Assembly (NCBI RefSeq): GCF_000715075.1
Contig: NC_134097.1
Coordinates: 131,438,997 to 131,502,996 of the forward strand
Direction of reading: 5' to 3'
Length of the DNA: 64,000 nt
Source of the DNA: Nicotiana tabacum
Lineage: Eukaryota; Streptophyta; Magnoliopsida; Solanales; Solanaceae
Made by a program: the position numbers and the translations under genes. Within the stretch, counting starts at the first letter, position 1, and each line of letters opens with the position of its first letter. The notes under the pieces were generated by a model. It saw nothing but the letters and a program-made list of their open reading frames with translations. It had not been told where the DNA came from and ran no database searches. Below are positions 47,231 through 58,109 of the stretch, in pieces.

Positions 47231-47269
47231 CTACGTATCATGACCCCGCATGAATCAGACCTTGCGTAG
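47231..47269. other. Two-stem hairpin module, copy 3
   Basis: Outer stem ctacgt (47231-47236) with gcgtag (47264-47269), one T-G pair on the + strand. Inner stem tcatg (47238-47242) with catga (47249-47253). Followed by atcagacct. Confidence 0.6.
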
Positions 47270-48065
47270 TTCGGACCAATAAACAATAAACATTTTTTAT
47301 CAATTTTTATATTAAAACAAACTGGGTTTCAATGGTTTGAAGATTACCTAAAAACTTGAAAATCAAACAACCCACATATTTTAATCAAAAGATTTATACT
47401 CTCAAAAAAAAAAATACCAGCTTCCTTTCCCCGTTTGACAAATGCAACCAAACGGCTATTTTTGCAAATGTGGCCCCTTCCAAATCTCACATGAATTTTG
47501 AGGCCGGGGAGGATTATTTTGACACTTTACAAACTTGTTCGTTCTTTTACAAAAATAACCTTTCGACAACTGAAAGATACTCTAAGGCTATTTCGGCAAG
47601 AACGGTTTAAGACGCGGTCGAAGTTGGCTCGGCTTATTTTGACCAAAAATCCAAACGGTATTCACCTGACCGCTGACTCTTTGTTTTTTTTTTCAAATTA
47701 CAATAAAAATCGGGTGTTGCAAACACGACCCTTCAGCGCCTCGGGGACGAAGATTTTTTAAGGTTGTGTGGGTCAACTAGACCAAAAATCCTAAACATGA
47801 CCCAAAAGGTGGCTGTTTATGCAAAGTCAGCCTTCTGGCGTCCCTTTCGGGAACATTCGGCTATGTCTTGATAAAAGAGCGTCACCCGACTTCTTTATGA
47901 CAAAATTTAAATTTGACATATTTTTTTTGGCTATTTTTAGCAAAAAGGGAGGTTGGACACCACTCGACTTATTTATGACAAAATTAAAATTTTGACACGT
48001 TTTTTATTTATTTATTGGTTTTTGGCTATTTTAGCAAAAATGGGGTTGGACCCGATGAGGGTTGC

Positions 48066-48104
48066 CTACGTATCTCACATCCGGTGAGAATCAAACCCGC
48101 GTAG
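48066..48104. other. Two-stem hairpin module, copy 4
   Basis: Outer stem ctacgt (48066-48071) with gcgtag (48099-48104), one T-G pair on the + strand. Inner stem tctcac (48073-48078) with gtgaga (48084-48089). Followed by atcaaaccc. Confidence 0.6.
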
Positions 48105-49120
48105 TTCGGGACAATTAACCGAACTATTTTAAAACAGGATTTTTCTTTCTTTTTTAGCAACAAATAACAAAACCACTTTCAAAGCACGACTCTTTTCATT
48201 TTCATTTTGAATTTTTCAAAAACAAATAAATAAAACTATTAAAAGTAAGACTCTTTTTCATTGTCATTTTTCAGGGGAAGACAAACTATTTTCCTTTTTA
48301 TATTTTTTATATTTTTTTATTTTAAAAAAAAATAAGACAGAACAACGACTCTTTTTTTTCTTTCTATTTTTCCTTTGCTTTTAGTAAAACAAACTAATAA
48401 AACATTTTTTTTTTCATTTTCTCAAAACTTCGGCAGAGTTTTGACAGTATTTGGGCATTGGTTTGTTTTTCAAAAATAAACAATCAATTCCCTAACCGCT
48501 ATTTCCTTTTTTTTCAATTTCAAAATATTATTACTGATATTCAAAAGTCAGTCAACACACAAATCCGGATCAAATAAGTACGCAAGTAGCACCAAGTAAG
48601 ATGCATCAGGATGGACATTTTCATTTTTTGGTACACCTGTCCTAGACAGACCCAACCCCTGTGTTGAGCCTCCAAAGTCAAATGCACGTGATGCAAACAA
48701 ACGTTCCTACTAGGGATCCGGCATGAAGCTAAGTTATTCTAAGTGAAAAAACCTGAGGCATATTGTTCTAGCCCTGGCTTACCCAAGTGGACAGCTTGAG
48801 CCGAAATGGGGGCAACGTACCGGGAGCACGAAAGTCTACCCGGCCTAGTTACTTGTCCCAACTTCGTTTTATTTGGTATGACTTCTAACAGAAAGGTGGG
48901 CCACGCGCACTTGTACACCATAAATTCAGAAGACTCAGAAAGAAGAAGGGTTTCGTAGCAGTTGTATATACACAATTCAGATAATATTAAAGCGGTAAAA
49001 GCATCATTTAGCACATTAGTCATATATCATGTAAAAATCAGATAATAAATAAAGCCAATTATAACAATTATTTTAAGCTCGAATTCTTGAACCCTGAACC
49101 AGTGGTTCTGGGTTTTTTTA

Positions 49121-49138
49121 TCCCCAGCAGAGTCGCCA
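49121..49138 (-). promoter_or_regulatory. Primer-binding site of the non-coding element
   Basis: On the minus strand TGGCGACTCTGCTGGGGA follows the 5' LTR after four bases. From memory, Ogre-type elements use a tRNA-Arg primer with a site of this type; I could not check the tRNA match. Confidence 0.7.
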
Positions 49139-49142
49139 GAGC

Positions 49143-52100
49143 TGTCACACCTCCTTTTTCCGCCCCCGCGGGGGTACAAGGAGTTTTTTCCAATTAAAGG
49201 ACAGTCGAAACGGGATTTATTTATTTATTTCAGAGTCGCCACTTGAGAGGTTTAGGGTGTCCCAAGTCACCAATTTTAATCCCGAATCGAGGAAAAGAAT
49301 GACTCTGTATTACAGTCCGCGAACCAGAAATCCGGATAAGGAATTCTGTTAACCCGGGAGAAGGTGTTAGGCATTCCCAAATTTCGTGGTTCTAGCACGG
49401 TCGTTCAACTGTTATATTTGGCTTGATTATCTGATTTTATACTTATTATAAACTTATGTGCAAGTTTTATCCTTTGGCCGCTTTTATTATTATATTTTTT
49501 TTAAAGAATGTGAACATCGTTTAAAAATATGTCTTTGGATTGGGTCACATAAAATGCATCCACGATCCGGAACGTATTTTTATTCAATGTTTTGGGATTT
49601 GGATTTGGGTCGCATAAATGCGTACCCGTGTTTAAGGATGTATTATTATTATTCCGCGCCTAAAGCAATTAGCGATTTATTACTTTGGGGAAGGCCGTGA
49701 AATTTGCTAAATGGCTCATCCCGAAGTCTAAGTAATCAATTAAATTTTTATCGTGGGCCCCGCAATTTGTGTGTTTTATTTGGCAAGGCCCATCTCATTT
49801 ATTATAAAAGGATAATCCTAAAGTGCCTACATTTTTTCCTATTAAATTTGTCTCTACAAAATAAAAATAAAAAGAAAATATCTTAATTTATTTATATGTT
49901 ATTACCTAGTTACATTATACTAGGCATGTTCTCAGTTTGTCAAATAAAAAAAAAACATGGCAATCTAATTTTAAATCCTAGATCATTTACATGCTGAAAT
50001 TAACCAATATTATTTAACTAAACAATATTTCTATCAAGTTCTTACTAGATGGCCTATTCGTTTGATTTTTACTTGACGAAGTTACTACACCATTTATTTA
50101 TTTTTGGCAATATATAGGTAGTTCAATCGTTAAGCTATCGTCGGATATTCCACTATATGTATTAAATAGCTACACGATTCGGATTTTTTGCAAACTAAAT
50201 AAATTATACATACAAATAAAATTCAGAATATAATTAAAGCTAATTCAGAATTTCAACTCTTCATTTTTTTGTATTCATGCTTCATATTCGGATTACAATA
50301 ACCAGCGTGTCAGTTGTGTACCTGATATCGGAAGCAAAAGAAAATGATGATGAGAATCAGCAGCAGTAATAACAATACAGCACAACAACAATAGTCCAGC
50401 AGCAGTAACAACCCAGGAACAGAGTTTGCAAACCAGTGGAGCAGTAATCCAAAAAACAAAAGCTTCATGCTTTTATTAAACAACAATTAATTCTGATTTC
50501 AAACAATGAAAGAAAGCAGAAGATTTTGTTTTTAGTTTTTTTTTTATTTTGAAAGTTTAAATATTTTTCGGAATTTTCTCTCTCTTAAATGTTCAGCCCT
50601 TTTTCTCTCTCTTATTTTCAGATTCGTTCTTCTCTCTATCTGTGTGTCTTTTTTCTCTTGTCTTGTGTTCAAGACTTCCTATATATAATCCCAACCCATA
50701 AATCTTTTAATCAATTAAAATCAACCCATTTTATCTACCCAACTCATTATCTTCTCACTCATCCCCATTACATTAAATAAATATATCACACCACCCCATT
50801 ATATTTTGTCCCTCATGCCTAACATAAACAAATACAAGATTCCCCCACACTAAAATTTGTCTTGTCCCCCCTTTATATTAAATAACTATATCACAACCCA
50901 CCCCATTTCATTTTGTCCCCCATGCTTTATATAAACAATCACAAAATGTACAATTCCTAAACTACCCATCCGACCTTATTGCAAATTACTATTTTACCCC
51001 CGAACGTACTACAAATTACCAAACTACCCCATCAGCTATAACAATCAATTAATCAAACTTAACCAAAATATAAACAATATGATCAATTTCTAACAATGTT
51101 TAAACAACAAATCACATGAACATGATTTCTTCAATATTTCAACAACAAATCACATGAACATGATTTCTTCAACATTTCAACAACAAATCACATGAACACA
51201 AATTGAACAACAAAGAACAACTAAAATTTGATTGAACAATATTTTAGCAACAAACAATCCTATTTTCGGATTCAACAACAACAACAAACAAGTATATTTA
51301 GATTTCTAAATTCAATCATATTGAACTTAAAATTAACTCTAACAATATTACAACCAACAATTCCTATATTAAACTTAGACAAGATTATGAGACAAATTCA
51401 AGAAATAATCACAAATGATAAACAAGAAATCAAACTATACAAATTTCGGATTCAAGATCATCCAAACAAAGTATGAACATGAATGAATCTATTTTTAAAA
51501 CAACAAACATGACGGATTCACATGATTTAAACAATGTTAACAATTTCTGAAAAATACATAACAACATGAAACAAATTGAAGAAATAATCAATTAAATTTC
51601 AATTTGAATCTGACAAACATCAAATTAACAATTCCTTTTTTACAAAATAAATAAAATTAACATGACGTAAACATGAAAATAACTAATTAAATTTCCATTT
51701 GAAATCTGAAAATTAATTCAACAAAACATATGAACATCAACAAAACAAAAATCAAATATGTAACGATAGACATGAACAAAACTAACATTTGCCGATTTTA
51801 GATTTGAGAGTATCAAAACGAAACACGGACAAAATAAAACTCAAAATCTACTAACCGGATCGACACGAAATATGTACGAACTGTCTCGCCAAACCTCGAC
51901 CAAAGCTCCACCAAACGACGACGAACGAATCTAAGAAGCAAACTGAAACAACGCCGACTTAAGGGTGCGGGCAGCAGCGAACAAAACAAAAGCAGCTGGG
52001 GGGTGCGTTTGGTTCTGTACGCGAAGCAGAAGGAAGAAGACGAGGGTGAGGCAACAATGTCCAGCAGCAACCATGGCAGCAGCAGCTCGGAGGAAGGAGG

Positions 52101-53096
52101 AGAAGCATCGGCGATGATGTACTGGGAACGGGCTGGACGACGAGGGCAGTGACAACAGTAGCAGTTGTGTGAGCAGCAGGTGGACTGTTTGGGATGTGAT
52201 GTTGAGGACTGGCTCAGCATTAGAAGCGGCGATGGTGAAGGGAGTCGACGGGCTGGTTATTGATGACGAAGCCGCAACAGTGACGACCATGGTTGTCGAG
52301 CTCGAGCTTGAAGGTGGTTGTGTGGTTTTAATGGAGGACGGGGGGCTTGTTTTGACGCGAGGGTGTTTGTGTGGACGAAGAAGAAGGTAAAGGGAAGCCA
52401 TGAAAAGTGTTTTTGAGTTTAGGGAAGAAGAAGCTAACATGGGGGGGGGGGGCGGATCCTTTCTTAGTTTTTTTAGGGTTTTGGTTTTTTTATTTTTTGT
52501 TTTGTTTTGTGTTTGGACAAAAAATGAAGAAGGGGTGTTGGGAATTTGGGTTAATGGGGCAGACCTGGTCGACCCGGTTTGAAGTGGACCGGGTCATGGA
52601 GAAGGTTGGGCAATTATTTGGGCCTGGGGTTGAAATTTGAAGAAATGTCCCAATTCCGAATTTTTTGTATTTCTGCTCTCTTTTCTTCTTTTATTTTTTT
52701 AAAACTAAATTATAAAAATACTTAAACTATTATTTAAGAACTAAATTAAGTTATAAAAGCGCAAATTAACTCCCAATAACAATTAACGCACAATTAAGTA
52801 ATAATTAAGCATAAAATTGTATATTTGGACATTAAATGCTAAAAATGCAAACGATGCCTATTTTTGTAATTTTTATTTTTTGTAAAACAAATTTAATTAC
52901 TAACAATTGTAGAATTAAATCCTACATGCAAAATGCGACATATTTTTGTATTTTTTATTAATTTAGCAAATAAACATGCACAGACAAATACAAATAATTA
53001 TTCAAAAATACCACAAAATTGCACACCAAGGAAAATCATTTTATTTTTGAATTTTTGGGAGTAATTCTCATATTGGGCAAAAATCACGTGCTTACA
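49143..53096 (-). repeat. 5' LTR of the non-coding Tat/Ogre-type element (3954 bp)
   Basis: This is the partner of 37748-41681. The MASL frame starts at 52401 on the minus strand and here stays open to the end of a 156-residue Ser/Pro/Ala-rich frame (51931), because the stop found in the other LTR is absent. The tcag-gtacac motif is at 50322/50321. No domain is recognised in the frame. Confidence 0.9.
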
Positions 53097-53854
53097 TCCC
53101 CCTGTCGCAACCACTCAAACTGTCTACGCAGCTCCTCTCTACGGGACTACGACACATACTTCTCCAGGAAGAGAACGGAGAACTGCTGCCAAGTAAGAGG
53201 CACTGCACCAACAGGCCTACTCCTCTCGTACGCCTCCCACCAAGTGAAGGCAGCCCCAGAAAACTGAAAGGTAGTAAATGCCACACCACTAGTCTAAAGA
53301 ATCCCTGTTGTACTAAGCATCCGCTGGCACTTATCCAAGAAATCATGGGCATCCTCGCCCTCTACACCGCTGAATGTCGGAGGCTGGAGTCTACCAAACC
53401 TCTCAAGTCGACACTGCTCATCATCTGGTATAACTAGTACCACAAACTCCCGAGCTGGTGCAACCGGCTGGGCTGGAGGTGCCCCCGGCGTCTGAAGTCC
53501 CTGCACAACCTGCTCAGGTGTGCGAGCGGCAGGAGTCTGATTGCCTCCCCCGGCCTGTGAAGTAGTTGCGGCTGTAGTGGTTGAAACCACCTAAGCCAGA
53601 CTAGTGCAAACTGACAAGATTTGTGCCATGGCCTTATGAAGACCCAGAATCACGATGGGCATAGCTGGTGCCTGAACTGGTGCTACTGGAGCATCCATAG
53701 CTGGAGCATGATCCTGAGCTAGGGTAGCTGGTGGATCTACAGGTGCTGCCTTCGTTGCTCTGCCTCTGCCACGACCGCGTCCACAGCCTCTAATGACCTC
53801 AGCTGGTGGCACTGGTGGTCATCCACTCCGTCCGGTAGATCGCGTCCTCACCAT
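53097..53854 (-). pseudogene. Gypsy-E gag part 1
   Basis: It starts MVRTR at 53854, right after tctctcacag on the minus strand (acceptor-like), with a tga stop 11 codons in. 53812-53591 carries the Gly-Arg-rich stretch (GCGRGRGRGRATK) and a Pro/Ala-rich linker. 53590-53294 has RLERFGRLQPPTFSGVEGED and HDFLDKCQRML, the start of the gag core; a stop at 53294 is followed by FSGAAFTWWEAYERSRPVGA. The frame reaches LRRQFEWLRQG at the insertion point (53102) and continues at 37747. Confidence 0.88.
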
Positions 53855-54040
53855 CTGTGAGAGAATAGATTAACAGAAGTTTAGTACTCAGATCAACAAG
53901 TTCGCACGACAAGAATTTCAAGAATATGAAGTTTTTTCTAAAGGTTCTGTAGCCTCTCGAGGATAAATACAGACGTCTCCGTACCGATCCGTGAGACTTT
54001 ACTAAACCTGCTCATGACTCGTGAGACCTATGTAACCTAG

Positions 54041-54052
54041 GCTCTGATACCA
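54041..54052 (-). promoter_or_regulatory. Gypsy-E primer-binding site
   Basis: On the minus strand tggtatcagagc follows the 5' LTR after three bases, the initiator-methionine tRNA type shared with gypsy-A. Confidence 0.9.
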
Positions 54053-54055
54053 ACT

Positions 54056-56982
54056 TGTCACGACCCTAAACTCGATCCCGGTCGTGATAGCGCTTCTCAT
54101 GAAGACAAGACTAGCCAATTAAACCCAATTCACTTTTTAAACAGTTAAATAACATAAAAGCAGTCTAAAACATGATATAGCAATACTAAGTAGCGAATAA
54201 TACCAATAAAGTGTGGAAGTACAACCCAATACAGCCCTAACCGGGGTAAGTCATAATACAACTCTGCTAAAACCATAAACTAGTACAATGTATGAAAAGG
54301 GACAGAAGCAATAAAGGAGTAGAAACACGGGGGCTGCGGACGTCAATAACTACCTCGAAATCTCCGAACGCCGCCTGAAGCTGGAGGAATCAGCTCTCGA
54401 GAGCGGAACCGACAACGCCTGAATTTGCACACAGGGGTGCAGGGAATAAAGTGAGTACTCCAACTCAGTGAGTAACAAATGTAAATAACAACTAAAGGTA
54501 AGAAATCACATAAGGCACAAAGCATTTTATATTGAAGCACTAAAATCACTTAAAATTAGTAAAACTGGTAAAAGTCAAGTAAAATCCTCTTTCAACCAGT
54601 AAACAGGTAATTGGACAGATGATTAAGATAAAGTAAACAAATAGAAGTTTGCCCCTTGGGCACAATATCAACAAATCCGCCCCTCGGGCAATATCTCAGA
54701 TCAGTACCATCCCCTCGGGCAATCACATCGAACAATACCAGCCTCTCGAGCTCAATCTCACATCACAATAGGTACCCGTGCTCACTAGGAGTGTACAGAC
54801 TCCGGGAGGGGCCCCTTACGGCCCAAGCGCAATAACAAGCCATCTCGTGGCATCAAATCTAGGCCCTCGGCCTCATATCAATCAAGCCACCTCGTGGCGT
54901 ATATATGTATCTCAGGTCCTAGGCCTCATATCAGTACCAATGTATCCTTAGAACTAGGCCCTCGGCCTTACTCAGTCCGTAAATCATCACAAGCCCCTCG
55001 GGCAATAGTAAAGCAGTATCTCTCAGCCCAAAACATCATTTAAAATATCATTTAAGTCTCAAAACTGAGTAAAAAATGGCCGAGTAGTAAAACGGTGGAA
55101 AAATAACGGGACTGAGTTCAAGAAATAAGTCAAAACAGCGAGGAAATGGTAATAAAAATCCCCGAAGGGTTCAAATAGTTGGCACGAAGCCCAAATATGG
55201 CAATCAGCCCAAATCATGATGATAGCAAATAAGTTTCAGTCAAATACGTGGTAAAATCATCAATCGGGATGGACCAAGTCACAATCCCCAATAGTGCATG
55301 GCCCCACACTCGTCATCAAGCGTGTGTCTCACCTCAATATAGCACTACGATGTGCAATCCGGGGTTTCAAACCCTCAGAGCATCATTTACAATCCTTACT
55401 CACCTCGAACCGGCTAAATCTCTAGCTTGCTACGCCTTTTCCCCTCGAATCGGCCTCCACGCGCGTCGAATCTATCCAAAATCAGAACGAGGACGTCAAA
55501 ATATGCTAAGGGAAAAAAGCCCAAGCGAAAACAATCAATAAAGGGCACAAATCCCGAAATTAGCAAAACCCGAGCCCCAGACCCACTTCTCAAAAATCAG
55601 AAATTTTCACATCAATAGATTCCTTATCTTTCCACGAGTTCAAACACGTCAAAAGTTCTCAAATCCGACCACAAATTGTCCTCCAAATCCCCATTCAAAA
55701 GTCCAATTTCTCAAGCCCTATTTCTTCAATTTTAGGCTTAGCTTTCATGATTTTCTAGGTGGAATTCACATAATAATCGAGTTTTTAGTCCAAAAATCTT
55801 ACCTCCCAACGATTCCCCTTGAATCCCTCTTCAATTTTCTTCAAACATCTCCAAAAACGAGTAGCTATGGGTGAAATAAGCCCCACAATTGCGAACAAGA
55901 TGACTTAAAAACATTCTGCCCAGGTCTGACCTTCCTTCTTTACAAACGCGGTCAACCCCTCGCGTTCGCGAAGCACAAGCTTACGTTGACCAACTTTTGC
56001 CCTACGCGAACGCGTAACATCCATCGCGAAAGCGATGCTTCTGCCTCCTACACCTTTGCGAACGCGCTCACCCCTACGCGAATGCGATGAACAAATGACC
56101 TCAAACCCCTCAGACCCAACTTACTCTACGCGATCGCGAAGACCATCTCGCGAATGCGATGCACTGCTTCCCAGCCTTCCGCGAACGCGAAGCCCCTCTC
56201 GCAAACGCGAAGGCTAACTTCTGGCCTTCCTCAATTCCTTCTACGCAAACACGAGGCTCTACTCGCAAACGCGAAGAGATAATTCTCTGCAACACTGAAC
56301 CTACAATTTCTGCAACTTACAAACTCAAAAAATGATCTGAATGACTACCCGAAACTCACCCGACGCCCCCGGGACCTCAACCAAAGGCACCAACACATCC
56401 TAAAACCTTATTCAAACTTGTTCCAATCATCAAAACACCTCAACCAACATCAAATTACCCAAAACACATCGGATTCAAGCCTAAGTTTCTAAAATCTTCC
56501 GAAATACGCTTTCGATCAAAAACCCAACTAAAACATGTGTGAATGACCTGAAATTTTGCACACACATCCCAAATGACACAACGAAGCTACTGCAACTCTC
56601 GGAATTCCATTCCTAACCTTATATCAAAATCTCACCTATCAACCGGAAATTACCAAAATATCAATTTCGCCAATTCAAGCCTAATTCTACTCCGGACCTC
56701 CAGAACCCATTCTGATCATGCTCCTAAGTCACAAATCACCTCCCGAAGCTAACCGAACCACCAGAACTCACATCCAAGCCCTCTAACACATAAATCAACA
56801 TCCGGTTAACTTTTCCAACTTAAACCTTCTTAAAAGAGACTAAGTGTCTCAAACCTTATCAAAATCATTCCGAAATCGATCCGACCAACCCGATACCACA
56901 AAACACGGATAATGAAGCGTAAAGAAACAAAAATGGGAAAAACGGAGAGATAAGTCATGAGACGACTGGTCTGGTCGTCACA
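54056..56982 (-). repeat. Gypsy-E 5' LTR (2927 bp)
   Basis: Plus-strand ends are tgtcacgaccc and gtcgtcaca. On the minus strand: dyads of the gcgaacgcga type (56285-55930), a donor-like ggag-gtaaga at 55802, a second donor-like gag-gtgagta near 55402, a region of short ccctcgggc / ggccctcggcc / gccacctcgtggc dyads (55030-54650), and an acceptor-like caaattcag near 54419. Frames at 55248-56295 are artefacts. Confidence 0.88.
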
Positions 56983-58109
56983 CCAACAGACAAAGATTTA
57001 TATATGCTAACTACTATCGAAAACAATAAATGACAATAATTAAATTGAAACAAAGTAAAAAAGTGCGAAAATTTATAATAGTCTAAACACTAATACACGA
57101 CTACCCAAAATCTGGTGTCGCAATCCACGAACTTCTAAGAATCACTACAAATATTGGTTTAAAGAAAATACATCTATTCTCGAAATAAAAGAAAATAGGG
57201 AAGACTAGGATAAATGGAAGGGGACTCCAGATTCTACGAACGCCGACAGATCTACCTTGTGTCTCCTAATGGACTAAAGGCACCAACCCAACTCTGATCA
57301 ACGAGGTCCAGTACCAAAATCTGTACAAAAAGTGTAGAGTGCAATATCAGTACAACCGACCCCATGTACTGGTAAGTTCCGAGCCTAATCTTGGCGAAGT
57401 AGTGACGAGGCTAGGGCATGACAGTAATATTAAGTTGTGCAGTTAAATCATATACGAGAAGATAACAATAAATGGAAATATAGAAGATATCAATGGGAAG
57501 GGGGAGAAACATGCTGAGGGGAATATCAATTCTTGAAATAGTACAGTAAAGAAATGCAGTAAGTAACATGCCTTGCACCTATGAAAGTAATAACACAGTT
57601 AACTAGTGCACGACATCACCCTTCGCGCTTTTACTCCCATTCTCACCATAAGAAACAACAGAAACGGCACGGCATTACCCTTCGTGCATTAACTCTCTCA
57701 TAACATGGCACATCATCATATTTCATGCATTAACTCTCTCATAGCATGGCACGACATCACCCTTCATGCATTATCACTCACAGAATACGGCACGACATCA
57801 CCCTTCGTGCATTATCACGCACTCACAATATATTTCATGGCATCACCCTTCGTGCTTTACACTCTTCCTCACCCAAACAACAGAACAATAATAACCCGGC
57901 AAGAAAATCATCAATAACCAACCTCGTTTTAATATTTAACTTCAAAATATAAATCTCAACTTGAGACATTATACAACCAATATTTAATTCCAAGAAAACA
58001 TGAATAGATTTGTTTGACATAAAAGAATAACCAGTTTAAGCATGAACGATACGAATAAAGAATACAAGATTCACAAGTATAAGACTCACTCGTATGCTAT
58101 GACTCGATG
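56983..58109 (-). repeat. Remnant of a gypsy-C-family LTR
   Basis: It is the reverse complement of roughly 23660-24780 in the gypsy-C LTR, including the 40-bp hairpin repeats (57605-57862, cacgacatcacccttcgtgc cores) and the acceptor-side region. It lacks the last ~55 bp and the first ~1.7 kb of the LTR. It is bounded by gypsy-E on the left and gypsy-I on the right; gypsy-I appears to have inserted in it at 58109. Confidence 0.85.

Larger units (their letters stand above)
41696..49118 (-). other. Interior of the non-coding element: repeats and hairpins, no recognised gene
   Basis: 41696-42180 holds the first hairpin module. 42180-44290 holds three tandem arrays. 44290-45200 has scattered ctggggata motifs. 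45200-49118 is AT-rich with long T runs and three further hairpin modules. Open frames (44195-44563 minus, 48739-49023 minus and others of 60-120 residues) have no recognisable domain. Known Tat/Ogre elements carry repeat-rich untranslated DNA between pol and the 3' LTR; here similar sequence fills most of the interior. Confidence 0.8.
37748..53096 (-). mobile_element. Complete non-coding Tat/Ogre-type LTR element (LARD-like), 15.3 kb
   Basis: Two very similar LTRs (37748-41681 and 49143-53096) bound a 7.46-kb interior, with a perfect 5-bp duplication, tcccc (37743-37747 and 53097-53101). On the minus strand the LTRs begin tgtaagcacgtg and end ggaggtgtgaca. The primer-binding site (49121-49138) and polypurine tract (41682-41695) are in place, so it has the signals for reverse transcription. 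No gag, protease, RT or integrase could be recognised in any frame of the interior. It therefore depends on another element's proteins. It is probably among the youngest insertions here. Confidence 0.92.
28907..56982 (-). mobile_element. Gypsy-E: Tekay-type element on the minus strand, split by two insertions
   Basis: Reading on the minus strand: 5' LTR (56982-54056), primer-binding site (54052-54041), gag (from 53854), the non-coding Tat/Ogre-type element (53096-37748), gag (37747-37382), solo LTR-F (37381-33099, opposite orientation), gag zinc knuckle, protease, RT, RNase H, integrase remnant, chromodomain, polypurine tract, 3' LTR (29920-28907). The gag frame can be followed across both insertions, which proves the nesting. 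The 5-bp flanks do not match (gtaat on the left, ccaac on the right), so the outer ends come from a rearranged or recombinant element. Confidence 0.9.
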
